Positions 1-6,578 of a stretch of DNA of 18,445 nucleotides are shown one piece after another. The stretch lies in contig JAFGET010000176.1 in assembly GCA_016931435.1 (NCBI GenBank), positions 1 through 18,445 on the forward strand. Reading direction: 5' to 3'. Made by a program: the position numbers and the translations under genes. Source of the DNA: Candidatus Omnitrophota bacterium. Lineage in GTDB: Bacteria; Omnitrophota; Gorgyraeia; Gygaellales; Profunditerraquicolaceae. Each line of letters opens with the position of its first letter. Position 1 is the first letter of the stretch. Under the pieces are notes generated by a model. It did not search any database and was not told where the DNA came from. It saw nothing but the letters and a program-made list of their open reading frames with translations.

Positions 1-373
1 CATCTAAAACCTGCTCCCTGAATCTGCGGGGCACCACAACCGTCCCCTGATAAAAATCCACCGGATACCTGAGCTCTTTTGGCGATCCGTCGACCAATAT
101 CATCCTTTCCCCCACCATAAGGTCTATTTTATGGGAATCGCGGGTCAAACTTAAAGCCCTTGAAAAAGTGTCGTATTGCAGGCTTATGTTATTTATATCG
201 CAAAGCGAAACCAGGGGAACATAACTTGTGCCGTTTAAATAATATGTCGGCAAATTCTCTTTTTTCGGGGCAGTAGCGCAGCCAGTAAAATTCAAAAGGC
301 AAAAGGTAAAAGGCAAAATTAAAACCCAAAATTTTAAATTGTGATTTTTAGTTTTAACTTTTGATTTTTGCAT
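1..373 (-). CDS. Lipoprotein with copper-amine-oxidase-like N-terminal domain (5' part only)
   Basis: The gene runs off the left edge; 124 codons from an ATG at 373 are visible. Residues 1-14 are rich in Lys and polar residues, 15-31 are hydrophobic (WVLILPFTFCLLNF) and Cys32 follows in FTGC, an acceptable lipobox. The mature part has the pattern of the short PF07833-type module (NGTSYVPL, then alternating strands, then VVVPRRF). In other bacteria this module often precedes an N-acetylmuramoyl-L-alanine amidase or another envelope enzyme, but the catalytic part would lie outside the window, so no enzyme is assigned. There is no clear Shine-Dalgarno before the ATG (only GCGAGCGAG). The coding sequence for residues 1-28 lies within an A/T-rich degenerate repeat that resembles intergenic repeats elsewhere in the window. 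It is separated from ssrA by about 230 nt of repeats, so it may have its own promoter. Confidence 0.7.
   Translation of the reverse strand, partial: MQKSKVKTKNHNLKFWVLILPFTFCLLNFTGCATAPKKENLPTYYLNGTSYVPLVSLCDINNISLQYDTFSRALSLTRDSHKIDLMVGERMILVDGSPKELRYPVDFYQGTVVVPRRFREQVLD
288..372. repeat. A/T-rich degenerate repeat inside a signal-peptide coding region
   Basis: The stretch is built of short related units: CAAAAGG/TAAAAGG three times in a row, then AAAATTAAAACCC, TTTTAGTTTTAAC and similar words. It resembles the low-complexity spacers at 10145-10288 and 12393-12441. It encodes most of the signal peptide of the lipoprotein that starts at 373. Confidence 0.5.
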
Positions 374-424
374 TGATTCTCGCTCGCTTAATAATTGAAG
401 AAAAGTTGTCAGAAAAAAATTTTA

Positions 425-453
425 GTGGCGCCAAAACTTCCGTTTTGGCATCC
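425..453. repeat. REP-like hairpin unit, copy 1
   Basis: GTGGCGCC leads into an 8-bp stem, GCCAAAAC (430-437) with GTTTTGGC (442-449), loop TTCC, ending GGCATCC. The same layout recurs at 548-577 with a paired A-to-G and T-to-C change in the stem. Confidence 0.6.
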
Positions 454-475
454 CTGCCTGACGGCAGGCAGGCAC
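453..475. repeat. CCTGCC/GGCAGG hairpin element
   Basis: CCTGCC (453-458) pairs with GGCAGG (463-468) around loop TGAC, followed by further GGCA units. A related CCTGCC...GGCAGG hairpin is inserted in the L2 region of the FMN riboswitch on the minus strand near 11825-11843. Confidence 0.5.
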
Positions 476-492
476 CATGGTTTTCATTAATG

Positions 493-549
493 ATAAGAAG
501 TGTTTGTATGCACTCCGCTCACTAAACCGCTTGCATAAGAAGTGTTTGT
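493..549. repeat. Pair of exact 15-nt direct repeats
   Basis: ATAAGAAGTGTTTGT occurs at 493-507 and again at 535-549, a 42-nt period. There are only two copies, and the second runs directly into the second REP-like hairpin. Confidence 0.6.
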
Positions 550-577
550 GGCGCCGAAACACATTGTTTCGGCATCC
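548..577. repeat. REP-like hairpin unit, copy 2
   Basis: GTGGCGCC, then stem GCCGAAAC (553-560) with GTTTCGGC (566-573), loop ACATT, ending GGCATCC. Compared with copy 1 the stem carries a compensated base-pair change and a different loop. It lies just downstream of the tmRNA 3' end and could help end that transcript, although no U-run follows. Confidence 0.6.
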
Positions 578-610
578 ACCATCGTTTTCATTAATGAAAA
601 CGATGGTGGA
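575..610. repeat. Perfect 36-nt palindrome overlapping the tmRNA CCA end
   Basis: TCCACCATCG...CGATGGTGGA, centred on CATTAATG, is a perfect inverted repeat with no mismatch. Its right arm contains the last seven tmRNA bases (604-610). Its left arm repeats that sequence in inverted form in the trailer. In the precursor RNA, the 3' acceptor strand could pair with the trailer instead of with the 5' end of the tmRNA. Confidence 0.85.
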
Positions 611-1069
611 GGTGGCCGGAATTGAACCGGCGTCCCTAAGTAACTAAATAAGAGCCACTACATGCTTAGACTGTCTTTTAATTTAACCCCCGGCACTCCG
701 GCAGACAGGATTGACGGGAGCGGTCCTTTCAATGCTTCATCCCGACAGCTAAAGGCACGCTGGCAGGACTAGCCTGTAGTCGGCACTTATTCATCGCCAG
801 GCAAGATGAACAAGTGGTCTCACCTTAGTGGGCGAGAACTGGTGAAACCACCGGAGCAGCCGCCATTCCTAAAGAAGCATCAGCGGTAGAGAGCAAGCTC
901 TCTGAACCGACTGAAGGAGCTTCCATGATAGGAGCAACGATTGCTTCAGCAGTCTCTATCAAACGCTCGTTTGCGTTTATATTGTGCAAGGATTTTTAAC
1001 GCGGCCCACCCTGCGTCCGCGGCATGCTGCTTTTACTTGAGCTTACCTAAGTCGAACCCTTTCACCCCC
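604..1069 (-). ncRNA. ssrA: tmRNA (transfer-messenger RNA)
   Basis: The RNA rescues stalled ribosomes together with SmpB: it is charged with alanine and then templates a degradation tag. The tRNA-like ends are clear. The 5' GGGGGTG (from 1069), followed by AAAGGGTTCGACT, pairs over 7 bp with CACCTCC before the A-CCA end at 604. The T arm GCCGG-TTCAATT-CCGGC is intact. The upstream element TAAAC-GCA matches the E. coli UAGUC-GCA resume context, and the stop codon lies in the loop of a 6-bp hairpin (CTCGCC/GGTGAG). At about 466 nt it is longer than the usual 350-400, because the mRNA-like region is expanded. It begins 19 nt after the lipoprotein gene, with no convincing promoter in between, so it may be processed from the smpB-ftsH transcript. 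Confidence 0.95.
825..974 (-). other. tmRNA tag reading frame, 49 codons plus stop
   Basis: The resume codon is GCA (974-972) in TAAAC-GCA-AAC. The frame stays open for 49 codons and ends at TAA (827-825), which lies in the loop of the CTCGCC/GGTGAG hairpin expected for the tmRNA stop helix. The tag begins ANERLIETAEAIVAP and ends AAAPVVSPVLAH. It contains two hydrophobic stretches but lacks the usual terminal LAA. An internal perfect hairpin (888-903, AGAGAGC/GCTCTCT) falls inside the tag region. The resume codon itself overlaps a small AAACGC/GCGTTT hairpin (961-978). Confidence 0.75.
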
Positions 1070-1088
1070 AAAAAATCAAAGAACGCCT

Positions 1089-2108
1089 CTAAAAAGCCGG
1101 CTTACGCTTAGTCTCTGAAACGCGGTATTTATCTATATCCTCCAACAGGCTTCCTATATGATAAGGCGTATCTTCGCCGGCCCTTTTCATCCTTTCCTCT
1201 AATAACCTGTCGGCGGTATCGATGTCTAGATTAAGCCTGTCCACTTCACGCCGCAGGCTGCTTGTATCCGTGCGTATTTGGGCTTTATCGATAGCCACAG
1301 AACGGTCTCTTAGATAAAGCTTATCGAACCCCCTGAAATCATAAGCCGCCAGCACTTTTTTTACGATATTTATCACCTCGTCTTCCCTCTCAATCCTCGT
1401 CAAATTGAAAGGGACCTTATAGTAATCTATAGTAAACCTCTTGTATATGCGCCAGACGATCTGTTTATCCACGAATTCCTCAAGGGTCATGTCGCGATAA
1501 TCTACGTGGCTGCCCTCTATGTCAAAAAAAGACTTGGGCACCCTGTCCCCTCTTTCATTGACCTTGAAACCTATTTTCTCCCGGTGCCATGCCAGGCGGC
1601 TGTATCCTTCCCCGGAAAAATCCAGGCACACGCGGTATTTGTCAAGGTCATCGAAATATCCCACAAACCACTGGTCAGTCGAGTTGATCGAAGAAAAAAC
1701 ATCGGAGGCTACCAGTACGAAAAACTTATACGGCCGGCTGCTGCGCAACAATAGGCCGCGCACCTCCTTAAGCACCTTCTGGATAAGGAACTTCAACTCC
1801 GCCGGGTCCTTCACCCGGTAAGGATTAAGGCAGGTCATTTCAAAGTCCAGATAAAGATCCTTGCCGTTTATCTTTGTGAGCGCATCTCCCATCCTGCCGG
1901 CAGAGTTATAGGGCAGATACACCCAGAGCGTATCATCGACGGCCTTTGTGGTGACGTAGGCCTGGTATTTATTTTTACAGACCTCGGGCAGGAGGCTTAT
2001 GAGCTCTTCCCTTGTAACGAACTTTGCGTTCTCGCACCCGGCGCAAAGAAAAAGGAAAAGTATCATGATCGCCGCCGCTTTAATACGATAGCGGGCGGCT
2101 CTTGCCAA
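1089..2108 (-). CDS. Uncharacterised lipoprotein
   Basis: I do not recognise a family. The open frame extends up to an ATG at 2138, but TTG at 2108 is preferred. It gives a compact signal peptide (ARAARYRIK, then AAAIMILFLFL, then lipobox CAGC), and GAGGAG lies 12 nt upstream. The ATG at 2066 would leave no basic n-region. The 5' end overlaps the 3' end of the tandem ftsH by about 30 nt, so translation is probably coupled. The mature protein of about 315 residues is mixed alpha/beta and soluble, with many aromatic and charged residues. Its C-terminal part (RREVDRLNLDIDTADRLLEE) is likely helical, possibly coiled coil. Its position between the membrane protease gene and ssrA makes an envelope partner or substrate adaptor for FtsH conceivable, but nothing in the sequence proves it. 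Confidence 0.75.
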   Translation of the reverse strand: MARAARYRIKAAAIMILFLFLCAGCENAKFVTREELISLLPEVCKNKYQAYVTTKAVDDTLWVYLPYNSAGRMGDALTKINGKDLYLDFEMTCLNPYRVKDPAELKFLIQKVLKEVRGLLLRSSRPYKFFVLVASDVFSSINSTDQWFVGYFDDLDKYRVCLDFSGEGYSRLAWHREKIGFKVNERGDRVPKSFFDIEGSHVDYRDMTLEEFVDKQIVWRIYKRFTIDYYKVPFNLTRIEREDEVINIVKKVLAAYDFRGFDKLYLRDRSVAIDKAQIRTDTSSLRREVDRLNLDIDTADRLLEERMKRAGEDTPYHIGSLLEDIDKYRVSETKRKPAF

Positions 2109-5100
2109 AGGATCTGAAGATCTCCTCGATCTGGTCATGGTTAAGCTCTTCTTTTTGCAGTAATTCCGCGGATAACTTATCCATCAATGGCCGCTCGCGG
2201 GTCAATAAAGCCTCGGTCTCCTTCAGGCAATCATGCAGGATCTTCTGCACATCCTCATCCAGCTTTGCCTTCATCGATTCTGAGATCATCTGCTCATCCG
2301 AGCGGGAAGTCATGCATAAGGCGTCGAAATTACCCAGATAGCCGCTTTCTCCCATGCCCCAATTATAGACCATGGAATGGGCGACAGTAAGGGCGCGCTC
2401 GAAATCTGAAGAAACGCCGGCTCCGGTATTATCATATTTGATCTTCTCGGCGGCGTATCCGCCTAAAGAACACATGATATCGCTTAAGGCCTCTTTTTTG
2501 CTGAAATGAGCCGACTCGCTGCGTCCGGAAATACTCACGCCTAAAGAACGCATGCGCGGGACGATGCTCAATTTGAACGAATCCTTTTTAGGCTGGCATA
2601 AATAAGTGACTATCGCATGCCCCGCCTCATGATAGGCGGTAGCCTCTTTTTCCTGCGGCAGCTGCTTGATCTTACGGCGCAGCCCCAACTCGATGCGCTC
2701 CTGGGCTTCGCTGATCTCCGCTATGCCAAGACATTCTTTTTTATTACGCACGCAAAGGATAGCCGCTTCGTGGATAAGATTAGCGATATCCGCGGCGGAA
2801 TAATATACGGTCACCCGCGCAAGCTTTTCGATATTCACCGATTGCTTATCGTATTGCAGCTTGGAAAGATAATACTCAAAGAGCTGCTTGCGTTCTTCTT
2901 CCGCCGGAGGATAGATATAGATCTTGCGGTCAAACCTTCCGGGGCGAAGTAGGGCCTGGTCGAAATGCTCTTCGGGCATATTGGTAGCCCCGATCACAAC
3001 GATATTATAGTCGTTATATTTTTCTTTAAGGCCGTCCATCTCGACCAAAAGCTGGTTGAGCGTCTGGTTATGTTCGGCTTGTCCGCCGCTGCCCCTGTCC
3101 GAAGAACGCCTGCCTCCGACGGCATCGATCTCATCGAGGAAAATGATGCAGCCGCCGTGCACGCGCGCAAGCTCCCGGGCCTCGATAAACATCCTGCGGA
3201 TACGCATTGCCCCTACCCCTACGTACATCTCGATGAATTCCGAGCCGGATTTGTATAAAAAGGGCAGGCCGAATTCCGTAGCCATGGCGCTTGCCAGATA
3301 CGTCTTTCCGCATCCCGGAGGCCCGAACATAAGCATGCCTTTGATGATCCTGCCGCCGACTTTCTGCAGGCGCGCCCTGTCCTTGATCAACTCGACTAGA
3401 TCATGCGCCTCCTGCTTGGTCTCTTCCATGCCGATGACGTCATCCCAGTTGACCCCGGTCTTGATGATCTTTTTTTCCTGGATCTTGACTACTTCCTTAT
3501 CCGGGCGGGTTTTACCGAATTTCTTGAATATTTCTTCTATCTGGTCATAATCGAGCTCCTCTTTAGCAATGAGCTCCTGGGCGATGGCCTCTACGATATT
3601 CCAGTTCTCGCGCAACAGTAGATTTATCTCCTCGATACAGGAGGTAATCAGCTCATCCAGGTCCCTGTCCAGAGATTCGGCTATGAGATGAGTAACGCTG
3701 CGATCATCAAAACACCCGACGTGCCCGGATTTACCCATGCCCCAGCGCCAGACCATATTATGCGCAAGCTCCGTGGCCTTTTTCAGGTCTTTATCGGCGA
3801 TATTGGAAGTCACCCCGAGCTTGACCTTTTCGCAGGCATGGCCTGCCAAGGCGATGCGCAATTCCGCAAGAAGCAGGTTCTTGTCCTGGCTGAGCACTTC
3901 TTCTTTTTCGGTCAAGAAGGTAGATACGATGTCTTCTCCGCGCGGAATGATCGTGGCTTTAAAAACGTCCTTTGTCGGCACCAGAAGATAAGCCACCAGG
4001 ATGTGCCCCGCTTCATAAAAGGCAAGGCGCTTTTTCTCTTCGGCAGTCATGGTGAATTTTCGTTTTATGCCTAAAGATATCCTCTCCCTGGCCTCGTTTA
4101 TTTCCTGCAGGGTAAGCTTGGTTTTTCTGTTGCGCTGCGTAATGATCACCGCTTCCTGGACGATGTTGGCTATTTCCGCGGGCGAAGCGCCTACGGTCGC
4201 GCGCGCAAGCTTATCCAAGTCGATAGAATTATTATCATGGTTGACTTTTGATAGATAATATTCGAAGATCTTCCTGCGGTCTGCGTTATCCGGCAGGCCG
4301 ACTACGATCTTGCGGTCGAATCTTCCGGGCCGAAGGAGGGCAGTATCAAGCAGCTGTTCCGCCATATTGGTAGCTCCGAAAACCACGATATTATCCGTCC
4401 TGCCGCGCAGCCCGTCCATCTCGACCAATAACTGATTGAGGGTCGAATTTCTTTCTTCATGGCCGGCCCTGCCCTTTAAGACCCGGGCGGTAGCCACGGC
4501 GTCGATCTCATCGATGAAAATTATGCAGCCGCCTTCAAGCGAAGCCAGCTCCCTGGCTTGTTTAAAAAGCCTGCGCACCCTTCCTGCGCCTACCCCCACA
4601 TACATTTCCGTAAATTCAGAACCGGAGACGGAAAGAAAAGGCAGGTCCGTCTCGGTAGCGATAGCTTTTACCAGATAAGTCTTACCGCATCCCGGAGGCC
4701 CTAATAATAAGACCCCTTTTAAGATGCCGGCGCCGCTTCTTTCAAATGCGGTCCTGTCCCGGATAAGCCTGACTACCTCTTCCGCTTCTTGCCTGACATC
4801 TTCCATCCCGATGAAATCATTCCAATGGACCTTTATTTCATCGGCCCTTACCGGAGCTTTTACGGGCTTTAAAAACGACATCCCTCCGCCGCCTATCCCG
4901 CCCCTGCCGATGACTATCCACATCAGCCCGAAAAAGAAAACGCTGATGATCATAACGAAAAACTGGAAGGGGAAACTGGCAATGGTATGCTGCTTGGTGA
5001 TAGCGTCTATGCTCCCCCATTCATTGATACCGCGATAGAGCATGATCGCCACGGATATGGCTAAAAGCGTAATAGCCGTAACGACCAATATCCTGATCCA

Positions 5101-5142
5101 GTAAAGCCTCCAAAATATCGTGAGCTTATTTTTCTTAGGCAT
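2080..5142 (-). CDS. Tandem FtsH: membrane AAA+ protein with two AAA-M41 units, first protease site degenerate
   Basis: FtsH is a membrane-anchored ATP-dependent zinc protease of about 600-650 residues that works as a hexamer. This protein has 1020. After two membrane helices (about 13-35 and 57-79, with a short periplasmic loop of about 20 residues) there are two full cytoplasmic units. Unit 1: Walker A GPPGCGKT 148-155, pore loop MYVG 180-183, Walker B IIFIDEID 207-214, Arg finger region RPGRFDR 271-277, YEAGH 376-380 and Asp452. Unit 2: GPPGCGKT 607-614, MYVG 639-642, IIFLDEID 666-673, RPGRFDR 733-739, HEAGH 838-842 and Asp913. Each unit ends with the same motif (KEEL..DQIEEIF), so the whole cytoplasmic part was duplicated. 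In unit 1 Tyr replaces the first zinc-binding His, so only unit 2 should hydrolyse peptides, while both look ATP-competent. The start has GGAG 7 nt upstream, and smpB ends 12 nt before. Confidence 0.93.
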   Translation of the reverse strand: MPKKNKLTIFWRLYWIRILVVTAITLLAISVAIMLYRGINEWGSIDAITKQHTIASFPFQFFVMIISVFFFGLMWIVIGRGGIGGGGMSFLKPVKAPVRADEIKVHWNDFIGMEDVRQEAEEVVRLIRDRTAFERSGAGILKGVLLLGPPGCGKTYLVKAIATETDLPFLSVSGSEFTEMYVGVGAGRVRRLFKQARELASLEGGCIIFIDEIDAVATARVLKGRAGHEERNSTLNQLLVEMDGLRGRTDNIVVFGATNMAEQLLDTALLRPGRFDRKIVVGLPDNADRRKIFEYYLSKVNHDNNSIDLDKLARATVGASPAEIANIVQEAVIITQRNRKTKLTLQEINEARERISLGIKRKFTMTAEEKKRLAFYEAGHILVAYLLVPTKDVFKATIIPRGEDIVSTFLTEKEEVLSQDKNLLLAELRIALAGHACEKVKLGVTSNIADKDLKKATELAHNMVWRWGMGKSGHVGCFDDRSVTHLIAESLDRDLDELITSCIEEINLLLRENWNIVEAIAQELIAKEELDYDQIEEIFKKFGKTRPDKEVVKIQEKKIIKTGVNWDDVIGMEETKQEAHDLVELIKDRARLQKVGGRIIKGMLMFGPPGCGKTYLASAMATEFGLPFLYKSGSEFIEMYVGVGAMRIRRMFIEARELARVHGGCIIFLDEIDAVGGRRSSDRGSGGQAEHNQTLNQLLVEMDGLKEKYNDYNIVVIGATNMPEEHFDQALLRPGRFDRKIYIYPPAEEERKQLFEYYLSKLQYDKQSVNIEKLARVTVYYSAADIANLIHEAAILCVRNKKECLGIAEISEAQERIELGLRRKIKQLPQEKEATAYHEAGHAIVTYLCQPKKDSFKLSIVPRMRSLGVSISGRSESAHFSKKEALSDIMCSLGGYAAEKIKYDNTGAGVSSDFERALTVAHSMVYNWGMGESGYLGNFDALCMTSRSDEQMISESMKAKLDEDVQKILHDCLKETEALLTRERPLMDKLSAELLQKEELNHDQIEEIFRSFGKSRPLSY

Positions 5143-5154
5143 GTTTTTTCTCCG

Positions 5155-5613
5155 TCAATACTTTCGCCTGTTTTTTAAAGTCCTTCTTATAGCCAGGTCA
5201 GCTTCTTTACGTTTGACGTCCTGGCGGCGGTCATATAATTTTTTACCTTTGCATAAAGCAAGTTCGATCTTGGCCCTGCCGCGGTCGTTGAAATATGCCT
5301 TAAGCGGCACCAAAGTCAGCCGGCGCTGCTTTATCACCAATTCAAGCTTGTCTATCTGGTTGCGGTGCAATAAAAGCTTCCTTGGGCGCAGGGGCTCGGC
5401 ATTAAGATAACTTGCCTGGGCATAGGCACTTATGTGCGTATTATACAATATAACTTCCCTCTTTTCAATGCGCGCGAAACTGTCTTCCAGATTCATCTTT
5501 GCCGCGCGCAGGGATTTTACTTCCGAGCCCTTAAGCTCTATGCCGCATTCCATGGTCTCTAAAATTTCGTAGTCCCTGAAGGCCTTGCGGTTTTTTGTGA
5601 TATCTTTGCTCAC
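5155..5613 (-). CDS. smpB: SsrA-binding protein SmpB
   Basis: SmpB binds the tRNA-like domain of tmRNA and brings it to stalled ribosomes. The 152 residues match the family's normal length. Family features run throughout: KNRKAFRDYEI near the N terminus, GIELKGSEVKSLR (about 24-36), the oligonucleotide-binding barrel, RPRKLLLH (about 76-83) and a basic C-terminal tail (DRRQDVKRKEADLAIRR) that enters the mRNA channel. The start is GTG at 5613, overlapping the stop of the upstream permease gene by 4 nt (GTGA). ftsH follows after 12 nt. Its RNA partner ssrA lies about 4 kb downstream in the same direction, at the end of the same gene run. Confidence 0.97.
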   Translation of the reverse strand: MSKDITKNRKAFRDYEILETMECGIELKGSEVKSLRAAKMNLEDSFARIEKREVILYNTHISAYAQASYLNAEPLRPRKLLLHRNQIDKLELVIKQRRLTLVPLKAYFNDRGRAKIELALCKGKKLYDRRQDVKRKEADLAIRRTLKNRRKY

Positions 5614-6566
5614 GGCATCCCCTTGATCGCAAAATAAAGGCTTAAGAATACGGGCACGCTCACCAGGCTTAAGATATGGCCCCAGAATACCGCCTGGCTG
5701 ATAAATAGATCGTCTTTTTTATAATGCCGGATGATCAATGACAGGGATGTCGCCGGGGGCATGGCGAACTCGATCAGGATCAACATCCCTAATGACAGCG
5801 CCAGGTCGAACTTGACCACAAATAAAAGCGCTAAGGCAGGCAGAATGATCAACTTGGCTAAGACCATTAAGGATACCGCCTTTTTATCCGCTCCCTTTAA
5901 ACGGACTGCCGCCAGGTTTCCTCCTACCACCAATAAAGCTAAAGGAAGGGTGCAATCGCCGATCATACGCAGGGGCTTTATCAAAGTATGCGGGATGAAT
6001 CTATTTAGTCCCAGAAAAATTATCACCAGGCTCAAGAACGCGGTTATCACCGGAGGGCTAAAAAGGCTCCCCAGGGCGAATCGCCTGGCCCGGGTAAAAG
6101 TAAGCATATACACCCCCAGCGACCAGGTAGTCAGGTTAAAACCGATGAGGAATAAGAATAAGTAGACCAGCATGGGCCCGGCCTTATCCTGAGGGATAAG
6201 CGCCGCGATCAAGGCAAGCGGAAGATACCCTGAATTCTGAAACGTGACCGCGCTTAAAAACTGCAGCCTGAAATCGCCCTTTCTGACTAATCCGCAGAAT
6301 AAAAACCCTGCCGCCAGGCCGAGGAAATTTACGCCTATGCTTAATAAAGGAAAGGCCCACCAGCGCGGATAAAGAGAAAAACTGAAATCTTTTATCAGCT
6401 GGCAGAAGATCAAGGCCGGCAAAGTCAATTCTATCACCAGGCGCGATATGGAATTCAATCCTGTCTCGCTGAGGATATTTTTCTTGACCAAAAAATATCC
6501 TACCGCCCCCAGGATAAATATCTGGGCCGAAGCAAGGCTAGTAACGCGAAAAGATTCTAAAAACAT
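5610..6566 (-). CDS. AEC-family (auxin efflux carrier-like) permease
   Basis: This is an integral membrane protein of 318 residues with about ten hydrophobic helices, the normal size for the AEC/malate permease family. Family signatures are visible: the NxGYLPLAL motif (FQNSGYLPLALI, about 110-121), DCTLPLALLVVGGNLA (about 205-220) and a late PPATSLSLI motif (about 270). AEC proteins carry organic anions or other small metabolites; the substrate cannot be read from sequence. It starts 12 nt after ribE and overlaps smpB, so it is co-transcribed with riboflavin genes. A flavin-related or precursor substrate is possible, but this is only contextual. The Shine-Dalgarno is weak. Confidence 0.9.
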   Translation of the reverse strand: MFLESFRVTSLASAQIFILGAVGYFLVKKNILSETGLNSISRLVIELTLPALIFCQLIKDFSFSLYPRWWAFPLLSIGVNFLGLAAGFLFCGLVRKGDFRLQFLSAVTFQNSGYLPLALIAALIPQDKAGPMLVYLFLFLIGFNLTTWSLGVYMLTFTRARRFALGSLFSPPVITAFLSLVIIFLGLNRFIPHTLIKPLRMIGDCTLPLALLVVGGNLAAVRLKGADKKAVSLMVLAKLIILPALALLFVVKFDLALSLGMLILIEFAMPPATSLSLIIRHYKKDDLFISQAVFWGHILSLVSVPVFLSLYFAIKGMP

Positions 6567-6578
6567 AACTCTGTTTTT

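Noticed and set aside
493..549. Possible CRISPR-like direct repeats
   Set aside because: There are only two 15-nt copies, no further spacing register and no cas genes in the window.
420..610. Integrated element with tmRNA as attachment site
   Set aside because: Duplicated flank words exist, but no integrase, phage or plasmid gene is in the window. It is kept only as a speculative explanation for the palindrome.
604..640. Possible stand-alone tRNA gene (clear T arm and CCA)
   Set aside because: The T arm and acceptor belong to the tRNA-like domain of the tmRNA; the matching 5' acceptor strand is at 1063-1069 and there is no anticodon arm nearby.
1069..1110. Dedicated promoter for ssrA
   Set aside because: No -35/-10 pair at suitable distance is visible in the end of the lipoprotein gene or the 19-nt gap; the nearest words (TTTGAT and neighbours) are too weak.
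3056..3550. Open plus-strand frame of 164 codons opposite the tandem ftsH
   Set aside because: It lies wholly antisense to strongly conserved AAA+/M41 coding sequence and its translation shows only Ser/Arg/Pro-rich shadow composition. The other plus-strand frames opposite ftsH, ribBA, ribD and ftsK look the same.
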